Origin: Sphingomonas piscis
GTDB lineage: Bacteria > Pseudomonadota > Alphaproteobacteria > Sphingomonadales > Sphingomonadaceae
Assembly: GCF_011300455.1 (NCBI RefSeq)
Contig: NZ_CP049869.1
Span: 868,001 to 932,000 of the forward strand
Length of the DNA stretch: 64,000 nt
Direction of reading: 5' to 3'
Position numbers and translations under genes: made by a program. Under the pieces are notes generated by a model. That model saw only the letters and a list, made by a program, of their open reading frames with translations. It was not told where the DNA came from and did no database searches. This document shows, piece after piece, positions 1 to 8,847 of the stretch. Every line of letters starts with the position of its first letter. Position 1 is the first letter of the stretch.

Positions 1-1
1 C

Positions 2-1072
2 GAAGTTTCGGCGCTGCAGAAGACCAATCTCGACGGTCTGCTCAACGCCATCCACCTTCAGGCGGAAATCCTGGAGCTGAAGGCGAACCCAGACCGCGCC
101 TCCGAGGCAACCGTGATCGAGTCCAAGCTCGACAAGGGCCGTGGCCCGCTTGCCACCGTGCTCGTTCAGCGCGGCACGCTGCGCGTCGGCGACGTATTCG
201 TTGCCGGTGCCCAGAGCGGCAAGGTCCGGGCGCTCACCGACGACAAGGGTCGCCAGGTCAAGGAAGCCGGGCCGGCAATGCCGGTGGAGGTGCTTGGCTT
301 GTCCGCCGTGCCGTCCGCAGGCGACCCCTTCACCGTCGTGGAGAACGAAGCACGTGCCCGCGAAGTCGCGGCCTATCGTCAGAGCGTTCTGGACCGCAAG
401 CGCACGACCGCCGCCCCGGTCAGCCTTGAGAATATGTTCGCGTCGAAGGCTGCGACCACCATGGAATTCCCGCTGGTGGTCAAGGCGGACGTGCACGGTT
501 CTACGGAAGCCATCGTCAGCGCGCTCAATCGCCTGTCGACAGACGAGATCCGTGTCCGAATCCTGAGCTCCGGCGTCGGCGCAATCACCGAAAGCGACGT
601 CACACTGGCGGCCGCGAGCGGCGCGCCGATCATCGGCTTCAACGTCCGTCCGAACGCAAAGGCCCGCGAGGCCATCAACCGCACCAAGGTCGAGCTGCGT
701 TACTACGACGTGATCTACCATCTCACCGACTGGGCGAAGTCGGCGATGGGCGGCCAGCTTGGGCCGGAGATCATCGAAACGGTCGTCGGCCGCGCCGAAG
801 TTCGCGAGGTCTTTCCCGCCGGCAAGCGCGACAAGGCCGCGGGTCTGCTGGTGCTGGAAGGCGTCATCCGCAAGGGCCTCAACGCCCGTCTCACGCGCGA
901 GGACGTCATCGTTTCCAAGACGACCATCAGCTCCCTTCGCCGCTTCAAGGACGACGTGGCACAGGTCATCGCCGGTCTGGAATGCGGCGTGCTTCTTGCC
1001 GACACCAACGACATCAAGCCGGGCGACTCGCTCGAGGTCTTCGAAGTCGAGGAGCGCGCCCGGACGCTGTGA
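2..1072 (+). CDS. infB: Translation initiation factor IF-2, 3' part (5' end outside window)
   Basis: C-terminal part of IF-2, the GTPase that places initiator fMet-tRNA on the 30S subunit. The reading frame is open from base 2 to the TGA at 1070-1072, so the gene enters from the left. The visible protein begins in the last part of the G domain (ALQKTNLDGLL), continues through domain II (VIESKLDKGRGPLATVLVQRGTL) and the IF2 domain 3 fold (VKADVHGSTEAIVSAL), and ends with the C-terminal beta-barrel that binds fMet-tRNA (GVIRKGLNARLTREDVIV). The P-loop is outside the window. It is followed by rbfA, as in the nusA-infB-rbfA-truB-rpsO-pnp group common in bacteria. Confidence 0.97.
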   Translation, partial: EVSALQKTNLDGLLNAIHLQAEILELKANPDRASEATVIESKLDKGRGPLATVLVQRGTLRVGDVFVAGAQSGKVRALTDDKGRQVKEAGPAMPVEVLGLSAVPSAGDPFTVVENEARAREVAAYRQSVLDRKRTTAAPVSLENMFASKAATTMEFPLVVKADVHGSTEAIVSALNRLSTDEIRVRILSSGVGAITESDVTLAAASGAPIIGFNVRPNAKAREAINRTKVELRYYDVIYHLTDWAKSAMGGQLGPEIIETVVGRAEVREVFPAGKRDKAAGLLVLEGVIRKGLNARLTREDVIVSKTTISSLRRFKDDVAQVIAGLECGVLLADTNDIKPGDSLEVFEVEERARTL

Positions 1073-1079
1073 GCCCATT

Positions 1080-1165
1080 CCCCTCCCGCTCTCGGGAGGG
1101 GCCAGGGGAGGGCATGTCGGAAGGCTTTCACAAGACCTTCCCGACCCCTCCCGCACGCGGGAGGG
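1080..1165. repeat. Paired G/C-rich palindromes between infB and rbfA
   Basis: Two hairpins of the same design sit in the infB-rbfA gap. The first has 9-bp arms CCCCTCCCG/CGGGAGGGG at 1080-1088 and 1093-1101, followed by CCAGGGGAGGG. The second has 9-bp arms CCCTCCCGC/GCGGGAGGG at 1146-1154 and 1157-1165 with a 2-base loop. The second ends nine bases before the rbfA start and merges with its purine-rich leader. There is no T-tract, so a terminator is unlikely. It resembles a short interspersed palindromic (REP-like) element, but I see no other clear copy in this window. Confidence 0.65.
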
Positions 1166-1174
1166 AGAAAGAGG

Positions 1175-1567
1175 ATGCGCAAGACCGAAACCGCCGAGGG
1201 CCGCTCCGTCCGCCTGCTCCGGGTCGGCGAGCAGGTGCGGCACGTGCTGAGCGATGTGCTTCAGCGCGGCGACGTGCATGACGAAACCCTGCAATCGCAC
1301 CTCGTCAGCATCACAGAAGTGCGCATGTCGCCGGACCTTCGCCACGCAACGGTGTTCGTGAAGCCCCTGCTAGGTCAGGACGAGGAAGCGGTGCTCAAGG
1401 CGTTGCGTACCAACACGGCCTTTCTTCAGCGCGAAGTCGCCCACCGCGTCCGGATGAAATATGCCGCCAAGCTGAAGTTCATCGCCGACGAGAGCTTCGA
1501 CGAGGGCAGCCACATCGACCGTCTGCTGCGGTCGGAGCATGTCGCGCAGGACTTAAACGAGGAATGA
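1175..1567 (+). CDS. rbfA: 30S ribosome-binding factor RbfA
   Basis: 130-residue ribosome maturation factor that binds the 30S subunit during late 16S processing and cold adaptation. The typical RbfA order is visible: N-terminal [15 protein letters not shown], then [16 protein letters not shown] (KH-like beta strands) and the conserved [15 protein letters not shown] segment near residues 98-112, which matches the usual K/R-P-L-F-x-D motif loosely. The ATG at 1175 follows a purine-rich GAGAAAGAGG leader. The stop overlaps the next ATG by four bases (ATGA), so the acetyltransferase is probably translationally coupled. truB, the usual next gene, is displaced by about 3.4 kb. Confidence 0.95.
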   Translation: MRKTETAEGRSVRLLRVGEQVRHVLSDVLQRGDVHDETLQSHLVSITEVRMSPDLRHATVFVKPLLGQDEEAVLKALRTNTAFLQREVAHRVRMKYAAKLKFIADESFDEGSHIDRLLRSEHVAQDLNEE

Positions 1568-2106
1568 TCGATCTTCAGCTGCTGTCGCAACCGCTTGCCG
1601 GCGATGGTTGCAGCGGAGAGCCGTTCACTGAAGCACGTCGGGATGCATTGCGTGCAGCATGCGCCGAGGATCCGGCGATCTGGGCGATGTATGCAGTCAA
1701 CTTCGGCCCGCCCGATTTTGATCGAACGATCACCGATTACGTCGCACGCCCGACCACCCGCACGTTCGTCCTGTTCGATGGCGACGAACTTGCTGGCATG
1801 TCGTCCTTCCTCGGCATCGATGAGGCGCGACAGTGCCTTGAGATCGGCGGCACCTACTACCGTCCCGCCTTCCGCGGCACCGGCTTCAACCGTCGCGTCA
1901 AGGACATGATGCTTGATCGCGCGTTCGCGTCCGGGTTCCGCCGCGTCGAATTCCGCGTCGACAAGCGCAACGCCCGCTCCCAAGCGGCGATGAAGAAGCT
2001 CGGCGCGGTGCGCGAAGGCGTGCTCCGGGCCGACCGGATCACCTGGAACGGCCATGTTCGCGACACGGTGCTGTTCGCCATCCTCAAGGATGAATGGCCA
2101 GTCTAG
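1564..2106 (+). CDS. GNAT-family N-acetyltransferase (RimJ/RimL-like)
   Basis: 180-residue acetyltransferase of the GNAT fold. The acetyl-CoA site region is seen at about residues 99-110 ([16 protein letters not shown], a variant of R/Q-x-x-G-x-G/A), followed by [26 protein letters not shown], the typical RimJ/RimL alpha4-beta7 signature. Members acetylate ribosomal-protein N termini or small amines; the substrate here cannot be told. The ATG overlaps the rbfA stop by four bases, so it belongs to the rbfA transcript. Its TAG stop shares the palindrome CTAG with the stop of the convergent membrane protein gene. Confidence 0.85.
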   Translation: MIDLQLLSQPLAGDGCSGEPFTEARRDALRAACAEDPAIWAMYAVNFGPPDFDRTITDYVARPTTRTFVLFDGDELAGMSSFLGIDEARQCLEIGGTYYRPAFRGTGFNRRVKDMMLDRAFASGFRRVEFRVDKRNARSQAAMKKLGAVREGVLRADRITWNGHVRDTVLFAILKDEWPV

Positions 2107-3137
2107 CTGTCGTCGTCGTCCTCTTCGACAATCAATGACGGATCGTCGCGGCGGGGGAGATATCGCCACCACAACATGACATTCAGCGCCAGCGCTGCCA
2201 TCTGCATCGCGCCCGCGCCGGCGATCAGTGCCACAGGCTTGCCGCTGTGAACCGTTAGAAAAGTCGCCACTGCGATCGCAGTAGCCGCGAAAGCAGCAAA
2301 CCCGCCAAGCCGATGCGGCATGTACGGCTCAAGGCGGCTGTGCAGCTGCAGCCCGCGCCCGGTGCGTGCGGCGAAGTTACCGAACGGGCCGAAGACCGCG
2401 AGCAGGTTCTTCGTCAGACGGTAGGTAAGCATCCGGCGAGAGGTGATCACGGTATTCTGCGCAACTTCAGCAAAGAGTAGCGGCTCGTCGGTGGGCACAT
2501 CGGGGGCGTCGGTCTCCAATCGGCCACGCCGCATCAGCAGGATGGCGGCCCACTCACGCAGCCCGTAGGCGAGTGCAAACCATTCTGCGCCGCCATTTAG
2601 CGCCCAGACCACCGACGCAGCGGCGAGACCGGCAAGCCCGTTAACGAGCGGGAAGTTCCGACCGGCCAGCCCGGGTTCGAGGGCACGATACACTCGTCCT
2701 GTAAGACTCAATGATACCAAAGGTAGCAATCGCGCGATCAGCGGTTGCCCCGCTGCTTCAAGCGCGAAACACCACAGTCCCGTGAGCGCGATCATGGCGC
2801 CAAGCACACCCAGCTGGATCAATCGTGCGGTTGTAACGGACGCTTTGCGCACCGCCGGGGGCGCATCCCGCCGTCGGCGCAGCGGACCGGCGGTTGTCAT
2901 TTGGGTGAGCATCAAAGTCGCCCGCATCAACACGGTGGCGGCGAGCATTCGCGCGGCATCGGCATGACCCAGGGCCAGAGCGACGATCGCCCACATGGCG
3001 ATGAGGCTCGCCATCGGCAGATATTCTCTTACCGTCAGGTGAGCGGCCTTCTTGCCGACCTTGCGAGCACGCTGCCGAGGTGATGATCGAGCTGTCCTGG
3101 AGGAACCCTGATCGGGAGGGGTCGGCGACGGGTTCAT
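2103..3137 (-). CDS. Predicted multi-pass membrane protein, function unknown
   Basis: 344 residues with a basic N-terminal tail (about residues 1-40, rich in R/K/S) and roughly eight hydrophobic segments, for example LPMASLIAMWAIVALALG, LIQLGVLGAMIALTGLW and FAAFAATAIAVATFL. It ends with LWWRYLPRRDD and an acidic tail (EEDDDD). I recognise no family motif or catalytic site. It is transcribed toward the acetyltransferase and the two stop codons overlap. No strong ribosome binding site precedes the ATG at 3137, so a slightly downstream start is possible. A membrane location is well supported; function is not. Confidence 0.7.
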   Translation of the reverse strand: MNPSPTPPDQGSSRTARSSPRQRARKVGKKAAHLTVREYLPMASLIAMWAIVALALGHADAARMLAATVLMRATLMLTQMTTAGPLRRRRDAPPAVRKASVTTARLIQLGVLGAMIALTGLWCFALEAAGQPLIARLLPLVSLSLTGRVYRALEPGLAGRNFPLVNGLAGLAAASVVWALNGGAEWFALAYGLREWAAILLMRRGRLETDAPDVPTDEPLLFAEVAQNTVITSRRMLTYRLTKNLLAVFGPFGNFAARTGRGLQLHSRLEPYMPHRLGGFAAFAATAIAVATFLTVHSGKPVALIAGAGAMQMAALALNVMLWWRYLPRRDDPSLIVEEDDDDS

Positions 3138-3216
3138 GGCGCTTTAAGGGGTGACTTATGGTCAAACGCCGGGAGCTTGTCTACGCGATGTCCATGGCGG
3201 CTCCCGAGACACGCTG

Positions 3217-3849
3217 ATGGCTAAGCTCTACTTCTATTATGCGGCCATGAACGCCGGCAAATCGACCACCCTGCTGCAGGCCGATTTCAACTATCGTGAG
3301 CGCGGCATGGAGACGATGCTCTGGACCTCCGCTCACGACCATCGCGCCGGATTGGGCCTCATCGGTTCTCGCATCGCTCTGTCGGCACCGGCGAACAGCT
3401 ATGCGCCTGAGCTGGACCTTTTCCACGAGATCTCCGACGAGCTGACCCGGCGATCGCTTCACTGTGTGCTCGTCGACGAAGCGCAATTTCTTACCCGCGC
3501 TCACGTTCTTCAGCTTGCGCGGGTTGCGGACCAACTCGCCATACCGGTGCTTTGCTATGGGTTGCGGACCGACTTTCTTGGCAATCTGTTCGAAGGAAGT
3601 GCCGCCCTGCTCGCGCTGGCCGACGCGCTGATCGAGCTGAAGGCGGTGTGCGACTGCGGACGGAAGGCGACCATGAACCTTCGGATCGACGAAGCTGGCC
3701 GGGCGGTGCCTGCAGGTGCGCAGACCGAAATCGGCGGAAACGATCGCTACGTCGCGCTGTGTCGCAAGCATTTCTTTGAGCGGCTTGGGGCGGCGGAGAC
3801 GTCTCCGCTACCAGGTCAGGTCGGAGACGATCCGTACATAAGCGGATAG
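3217..3849 (+). CDS. tdk: Thymidine kinase (class II)
   Basis: Phosphorylates thymidine to dTMP in the pyrimidine salvage pathway. The start at 3217 is preferred over an in-frame ATG at 3151 because the family begins almost directly with the first strand (MAKLYFYYAAMNAGKST), which holds the P-loop NAGKST. The Walker B/DEAQF motif follows (LVDEAQFLT, about residue 90), then the lasso region, and the structural zinc site CDCGR...CRKHF near the C terminus. Length 210 is slightly longer than usual, due to a short C-terminal tail. Its last 42 bases overlap the 3' end of the convergent glycosyltransferase gene. Confidence 0.93.
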   Translation: MAKLYFYYAAMNAGKSTTLLQADFNYRERGMETMLWTSAHDHRAGLGLIGSRIALSAPANSYAPELDLFHEISDELTRRSLHCVLVDEAQFLTRAHVLQLARVADQLAIPVLCYGLRTDFLGNLFEGSAALLALADALIELKAVCDCGRKATMNLRIDEAGRAVPAGAQTEIGGNDRYVALCRKHFFERLGAAETSPLPGQVGDDPYISG

Positions 3850-4920
3850 AGCGGCACCCTGGTCGTAATCGGCCGAACGGTGTCCGGGCAGGACTGGATT
3901 GGTCGACACCTGCCGAAGCAGGGCTTTCGCAATGTCGTGTGGGTCACGCGGGTTGACCAGCACGCCATAGCGGCCGCCATCCAACACCTCTGCAGCACTC
4001 CCGGCTGTTGCAGAAGCAACGATCGGCCGACCAAGCGCCAAGGCCTCCAGAAGGACGTTGGACGCGCCCTCCCACAAGGATGGCAAGACAAGGACATCTG
4101 CAGCCGCCATCAGCGGCAACGGATTCGACACCGGAGGGATGATCTGGAGTGCGGAAGGACCCAAGCCGAGCTTTTCCCCCTGATGCCGCAGCGCTTGCAA
4201 AAGCGGACCTGCGCCGACGATCATTAGGCGGATCGACATCGATCGCCGCGCAATGGAAAGCGCCTCGATCAGGGCCGAGAAATTCTTCTGCTCCACGAGG
4301 CGGCCGACGGCCACGGCCGTCGGTTCGTCATCGTTGGTCGACCAAGGTAGCACGGTAGGCTCCGATGCCCGGCGCCGAACCATTTGCGCGTCGACGCCGT
4401 TCGCGATGACCTTGCCCTTGGCTGCTATGGACGGGATCCTCTGCGCGGCGGCGGCGAGCAGCTGAGTCGAAACGAACACCATCGTTGCAGAACGCCGAGC
4501 GATGAAACGGAACTTGGCACGGTTCCAATATGCTCGGGGAGAGAGATGAGAGCGGCCATGGCCAAGGTCATTGCTGACACGGACGACGAGGCGCGTTGGA
4601 AGGCCCATGGTGGCGAGCGCGGCCGCAACATGGCCCTGGTTACCGACGGACAGCAGGACTTGCGGCTGTTCGCGCTTAATGTAGCTTCGAAGCGGCCATA
4701 CTGACCGACGCATTCGCCGTTTTCGCGAAGGCTCGCGCGGGCCGTTCAATAGGTTCACTGTGCGGACAGCGGTAGCAACCTCGCTCCCCAAGGCACCCGA
4801 TGCGTTCGCAGCAAGAAGGGAGACTTGCCAGCCCTGCTCGGCAAAGGTGCGCGAAAGCGCAAGCGCGTTGACGACGACGCCACTCGGCTCCAGATCGTCG
4901 ATGAACAGGGCAATCTTCAA
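3808..4920 (-). CDS. Family 4 (GT-B fold) glycosyltransferase
   Basis: 370-residue GT4-type glycosyltransferase, probably acting on cell-surface polysaccharide or lipid-linked sugars. The N-terminal half shows the acceptor-side Rossmann start (KIALFIDDLEPSGVVVNALAL). The C-terminal half carries the nucleotide-sugar domain: GRLVEQKNFSALIEAL, IVGAGPLLQALR and the E-x7-E type motif SLWEGASNVLLEALALGRPIV with the conserved glutamates. There is no signal peptide or membrane anchor. It stands alone, convergent with tdk and divergent from truB with a 65-base gap, so neither donor nor acceptor can be inferred. Confidence 0.87.
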   Translation of the reverse strand: MKIALFIDDLEPSGVVVNALALSRTFAEQGWQVSLLAANASGALGSEVATAVRTVNLLNGPREPSRKRRMRRSVWPLRSYIKREQPQVLLSVGNQGHVAAALATMGLPTRLVVRVSNDLGHGRSHLSPRAYWNRAKFRFIARRSATMVFVSTQLLAAAAQRIPSIAAKGKVIANGVDAQMVRRRASEPTVLPWSTNDDEPTAVAVGRLVEQKNFSALIEALSIARRSMSIRLMIVGAGPLLQALRHQGEKLGLGPSALQIIPPVSNPLPLMAAADVLVLPSLWEGASNVLLEALALGRPIVASATAGSAAEVLDGGRYGVLVNPRDPHDIAKALLRQVSTNPVLPGHRSADYDQGAALSAYVRIVSDLTW

Positions 4921-4985
4921 GAGGTCCCCTTATCGGACGGCAATGCCCTTGTCTGTCGGTAACGCTGCAGGTCAAGGGAGCATAG

Positions 4986-5870
4986 ATGCTTCACGGGTGG
5001 ATCATCCTCGACAAGCCGGTTGGGCTTGGCTCGACGCAGGCAGTCGGCGCCGTCAAACGCGCACTTCGGGAAGCCGGTGAGCCGAAGACCAAAGTGGGAC
5101 ATGGCGGGACGCTTGATCCGCTCGCGTCGGGCGTGCTGCCGATCGCAATCGGTGAGGCGACGAAGCTCGCTGGCCGGATGCTCGACAGCGACAAAACCTA
5201 TGAGTTCACCATCCGCTTCGGCGAGGAGACCGACACGCTCGACGCGGAGGGCAAGGTCATCGCCACCAGCGACGTCATGCCGTCGCTCGACCAAGTGGAA
5301 TGCGTGCTCCCGCAGTTCCGTGGTCCGATTGAGCAGGTACCTCCCGCCTATTCGGCGCTGAAGATCGACGGCAAGCCTGCCTACGCCCGCGCCCGCGCCG
5401 GTGAGCAGCTCGAGATGAAGACGCGGGCCGTGGCGATCCACGATCTTCACCTCATGGCCTTCTTCGGCAACGAAGCCACCCTCTCCGCGACCGCGTCCAA
5501 GGGTACTTACATCCGATCCTTGGCCCGGGACGTCGCCCGTGCCCTTGGAACGGTGGGTCACGTCACCATGTTGCGGAGGTCAAAGGCCGGCCCGTTCACC
5601 CTTGGGCAGGCCATTTCGCTGGACTTTCTCGCCGAAGCCGCTAAGGCGCGGCAACTGACGAGGACGGTAATGCCGCTGACCGCGGCGCTGGACGACATCC
5701 CGGCCCTCCCCGTCACCCCCGAACAAGCGAAGCTGCTCCGTCAGGGGCAGCGGCTTGCCGGGTTCCCCGATGTGCCGGGGCTTCAGCTTGCGACCCACGA
5801 CGATCGTCCTGTGGCGCTGGTGGAGGCATCGGCCGACGGCCTGAAGGTCGTCCGGGGGTTCAACATCTAG
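4986..5870 (+). CDS. truB: tRNA pseudouridine(55) synthase TruB
   Basis: Makes pseudouridine 55 in the T-loop of most tRNAs. The 294-residue protein begins [18 protein letters not shown] and contains the catalytic motif [16 protein letters not shown] with the nucleophilic aspartate at residue 44. Other family blocks are [40 protein letters not shown] and [16 protein letters not shown]. An AGGGAG ribosome binding site lies five bases before the ATG. The gene ends 17 bases before rpsO and is probably co-transcribed with it. Confidence 0.97.
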   Translation: MLHGWIILDKPVGLGSTQAVGAVKRALREAGEPKTKVGHGGTLDPLASGVLPIAIGEATKLAGRMLDSDKTYEFTIRFGEETDTLDAEGKVIATSDVMPSLDQVECVLPQFRGPIEQVPPAYSALKIDGKPAYARARAGEQLEMKTRAVAIHDLHLMAFFGNEATLSATASKGTYIRSLARDVARALGTVGHVTMLRRSKAGPFTLGQAISLDFLAEAAKARQLTRTVMPLTAALDDIPALPVTPEQAKLLRQGQRLAGFPDVPGLQLATHDDRPVALVEASADGLKVVRGFNI

Positions 5871-5887
5871 AAACAAGGAGTGCCCCG

Positions 5888-6157
5888 ATGTCGATTACCG
5901 CTGAAAAGAAGCAGCAACTGATCAAGGAACATGGCCGCGGTTCGGACGACACCGGTTCGCCCGAAGTCCAGGTCGCCATCCTCACCAGCCGAATTCAGAC
6001 CCTCACCGAGCATTTCAAGACGCACGCGAAGGACAACCACTCGCGTCGCGGCCTGCTCATGATGGTCAACAAGCGCCGTGCCCTGCTCGACTACCTCCGC
6101 CGCGAGGACGAGCAACGCTACACCGATCTCATCGCGAAGCTCGGCCTTCGCAAGTAA
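5888..6157 (+). CDS. rpsO: 30S ribosomal protein S15
   Basis: 89-residue S15, a primary 16S rRNA binding protein of the central domain. The sequence is canonical: [38 protein letters not shown] and the C-terminal IAKLGLRK. The AAGGAG ribosome binding site lies about seven bases upstream of the ATG. A strong intrinsic terminator follows immediately, separating it from pnp, although some read-through is likely as in other bacteria. Confidence 0.98.
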   Translation: MSITAEKKQQLIKEHGRGSDDTGSPEVQVAILTSRIQTLTEHFKTHAKDNHSRRGLLMMVNKRRALLDYLRREDEQRYTDLIAKLGLRK

Positions 6158-6162
6158 CTTCT

Positions 6163-6194
6163 AAAGGGCGCCCTCGCGGCGCCCTTTGTCTTTG
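6163..6194 (+). terminator. Intrinsic terminator after rpsO
   Basis: A perfect 10-bp stem AAAGGGCGCC / GGCGCCCTTT at 6163-6172 and 6178-6187 with a five-base loop, followed by GTCTTTG. It starts six bases after the rpsO stop codon. Confidence 0.85.
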
Positions 6195-6230
6195 AGCCGC
6201 CCTGCAATTCGGCGGGGCGTTCAAGAGGAC

Positions 6231-6255
6231 CCCATGAAAGTAGTACTTTCATGGG
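6231..6255 (+). promoter_or_regulatory. Perfect 11-bp hairpin in the pnp leader
   Basis: CCCATGAAAGT and ACTTTCATGGG face each other at 6231-6241 and 6245-6255 across a three-base loop, in the 201-base rpsO-pnp gap and about 100 bases before the pnp start. It has no T-tract and lies after the rpsO terminator, so it is not a second terminator. In Escherichia coli an RNase III-cleaved hairpin in the pnp leader mediates PNPase autoregulation. This hairpin sits in the equivalent place; a similar role is inference. Confidence 0.5.
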
Positions 6256-6358
6256 ACCCTCAAGGGGCCGAAACAAGTGCCCCGCACCGCTCGCAGACCG
6301 GTCTTGTCTGCCACCAGACGAACCCACCGGCATCCGGCCGCTGGGCTAAGGAAATCAA

Positions 6359-8740
6359 ATGTTCGACATCAAAACTGTAGAAATCGATCTTGGCGGAAAG
6401 ACCCTCAAGCTCGAAACGGGCCGCGTTGCCCGTCAGGCCGACGGCGCGGTTCTCGCGACCCTTGGCGAAACCGTAGTGCTTTGCGCCGTTACCGCTGCAA
6501 AGTCGGTCAAGCCGGGCCAGGACTTCTTCCCGCTGACCGTCCACTATCAGGAAAAATTCTCCGCTGCCGGCCGCATTCCGGGCGGCTTCTTCAAGCGTGA
6601 GCGCGGCGCGACCGAAAAGGAAACGCTGACCAGCCGCCTGATCGACCGTCCGATCCGCCCGCTGTTCCCGGAAGGCTTCTACAACGAAGTCCTCGTGATC
6701 GCGCAGGTCCTTTCCTACGACGGTGAGAATGAGCCCGACATCGTGGCGATGATCGCCGCTTCGGCCGCGCTGACCATCTCCGGCGTTCCCTTCATGGGTC
6801 CGATCGGCTGCGCACGCGTCGGTTTCAGCGAAGAGGGTGAGTATATCCTCAACCCGACCCAGCAGCAGGTTGCCGACGGGAAGCTCGACCTCGTCATGGC
6901 CGGTACGCCGAACGCCGTGATGATGGTGGAATCGGAAGCCAAGGAACTGAGCGAAGAGCAGATGCTCGGCGCGGTCATGTTCGGCCACGAAGCCAGCCGC
7001 AAGATCTGCGACGCGATCATCAGCCTCGCCGAAAAGGCGGCCAACGATCCTTGGGAGCTCGCTCCGGCAGCCGACAAGACGGCAATCAAGGCGAAGATCA
7101 AGGAACTGATCGGCGCCGATGTCGATGCGGCTTACCGCATGACCGGCAAGTCGGACCGGTCCAACGCCCTCACCGTCGCCCGCGACAAGGTGAAGGAAGC
7201 CTTCGCCGAGTCCGATCCGCAGGAGCAGCTCGTCGCCGCCAAGCTGGTGAAGGCCGTCGAGGCCGACATCGTCCGCGGTGCGATCCTCAAGGAAGGCCGC
7301 CGCATCGACGGCCGCGACACCAAGACGGTCCGTCCGATCGAATCCATGGTCGGCTTCCTGCCGCGTACCCATGGTTCGGCCCTGTTCACCCGCGGTGAAA
7401 CGCAGGCGATCGTCACCACCACGCTCGGCACCAAGGACGCGGAGCAGATGATCGACGGTCTGGAGGGTCTCTCCTACCAGCGCTTCATGCTGCACTATAA
7501 CTTCCCGCCCTATTCGGTCGGCGAAGTGGGACGCTTTGGCGCCCCGGGCCGCCGCGAAGTCGGCCACGGCAAGCTCGCGTGGCGCGCGCTTCACCCGATG
7601 CTTCCGAGCAACGAGGAATTCCCCTACACCATCCGCGTCCTGTCGGACATTACGGAGAGCAACGGCTCCTCCTCGATGGCGACCGTTTGCGGCGGCAGCC
7701 TTGCGATGATGGACGCGGGCGTTCCGCTGAAGCGTCCGGTTGCGGGTATTGCCATGGGCCTCATTCTCGAGGGCCAAGACTTTGCCGTGATCAGCGACAT
7801 CCTTGGCGACGAGGATCACCTCGGCGACATGGACTTCAAGGTTGCCGGCACGTCGGAGGGCGTCACTGCCCTGCAGATGGACATCAAGGTCGCGGGCATC
7901 ACCGAGGAGATCATGAAGGTTGCTTTGGCTCAGGCCAAGGACGGCCGCGCGCATATCCTCGGCAAGATGGCCGAAGCGCTTGGTGAAGTCCGTGGCGAGC
8001 TGTCGGCGCACGCGCCGCGCATCGAGACCATGAGCATTCCCAAGGACAAGATCCGCGAAGTCATCGGCACCGGCGGCAAGGTCATCCGTGAAATCGTCGC
8101 GGAGACCGGCGCAAAGGTCGACATCGACGACGAGGGCACGATCAAGATCTCGTCCTCGGACGTCAATCAGATCGAAGCCGCGCGCAAGTGGATCCAGGGC
8201 ATCGTCCAGGAACCGGAAGTCGGCACCATCTACACCGGCAAGGTTGCGAGCATCGTCGACTTCGGCGCGTTCGTCACCTTCATGCCCGGTAAGGACGGGC
8301 TGGTGCACGTGTCCGAAATCAAGAACGAGCGCGTCGAGAACGTCCGTGACATCCTGAGCGAAGGCCAGGAGGTCAAGGTCAAGCTGCTCGAGGTCGATCA
8401 GCGCGGCAAGGTCCGCCTGTCGATGCGCCTCGTCGACCAGGAAACCGGTGCCGAGCTGGAGGACACCCGTCCCCCGCGCGAACCGCGTGAAGGCGGCGAT
8501 CGCGGTCCTCGCGGAGACCGTGGCGATCGCGGCGGACGCGGCGGCGACCGTCACCGTGAAGGCCGCGGTCCGCGGCGCGACGGCGGCGATCGTGACCGGG
8601 GTCCGCGCCGTGAACGCGGCGAAGGCGGCGCTGATCGCGGCGATCGTGGTCCTCGCCGTGAGCGCAGCGAAAGCGGCAACGACGACGGCCCCGCGCCCGA
8701 GTTCGCACCGGCGTTCCTGACCCGGAACGACGACGAATAA
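6359..8740 (+). CDS. pnp: Polyribonucleotide nucleotidyltransferase (PNPase)
   Basis: 3'-5' phosphorolytic exoribonuclease and degradosome component. The 793-residue protein has the two RNase PH-like domains ([20 protein letters not shown]; later [32 protein letters not shown]), a KH domain ([16 protein letters not shown]) and an S1 domain ([20 protein letters not shown]). From about residue 701 it carries a 90-residue tail rich in G, R, D and E with repeated GDRG/GPRR units, longer than in enteric PNPases and probably disordered and RNA-binding. An AAGGAA site precedes the ATG. A leader hairpin and a downstream terminator frame the gene. Confidence 0.98.
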   Translation: MFDIKTVEIDLGGKTLKLETGRVARQADGAVLATLGETVVLCAVTAAKSVKPGQDFFPLTVHYQEKFSAAGRIPGGFFKRERGATEKETLTSRLIDRPIRPLFPEGFYNEVLVIAQVLSYDGENEPDIVAMIAASAALTISGVPFMGPIGCARVGFSEEGEYILNPTQQQVADGKLDLVMAGTPNAVMMVESEAKELSEEQMLGAVMFGHEASRKICDAIISLAEKAANDPWELAPAADKTAIKAKIKELIGADVDAAYRMTGKSDRSNALTVARDKVKEAFAESDPQEQLVAAKLVKAVEADIVRGAILKEGRRIDGRDTKTVRPIESMVGFLPRTHGSALFTRGETQAIVTTTLGTKDAEQMIDGLEGLSYQRFMLHYNFPPYSVGEVGRFGAPGRREVGHGKLAWRALHPMLPSNEEFPYTIRVLSDITESNGSSSMATVCGGSLAMMDAGVPLKRPVAGIAMGLILEGQDFAVISDILGDEDHLGDMDFKVAGTSEGVTALQMDIKVAGITEEIMKVALAQAKDGRAHILGKMAEALGEVRGELSAHAPRIETMSIPKDKIREVIGTGGKVIREIVAETGAKVDIDDEGTIKISSSDVNQIEAARKWIQGIVQEPEVGTIYTGKVASIVDFGAFVTFMPGKDGLVHVSEIKNERVENVRDILSEGQEVKVKLLEVDQRGKVRLSMRLVDQETGAELEDTRPPREPREGGDRGPRGDRGDRGGRGGDRHREGRGPRRDGGDRDRGPRRERGEGGADRGDRGPRRERSESGNDDGPAPEFAPAFLTRNDDE

Positions 8741-8763
8741 GCGCCGGTCTCGGCCGGAAATAG

Positions 8764-8797
8764 AAAGGGCCTCGCGGGCGACCGCGGGGCCCTTTTT
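8764..8797 (+). terminator. Intrinsic terminator after pnp
   Basis: Stem AAAGGGCC-T-CGCGG / CCGCG-G-GGCCCTTT with a GCGA-type loop at 8764-8795, followed directly by further T residues. It lies 23 bases after the pnp stop. Confidence 0.88.
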
Positions 8798-8847
8798 GCT
8801 GACCTTGCCTCTGTCGGCTGGAGCAATCCTCCGCTAATCACTCGGTC

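Noticed and set aside
6260..8554. A 764-codon open frame antisense to pnp
   Set aside because: It mirrors the codon structure of pnp in GC-rich DNA, has no ribosome binding site or recognisable domain, and pnp is certain.
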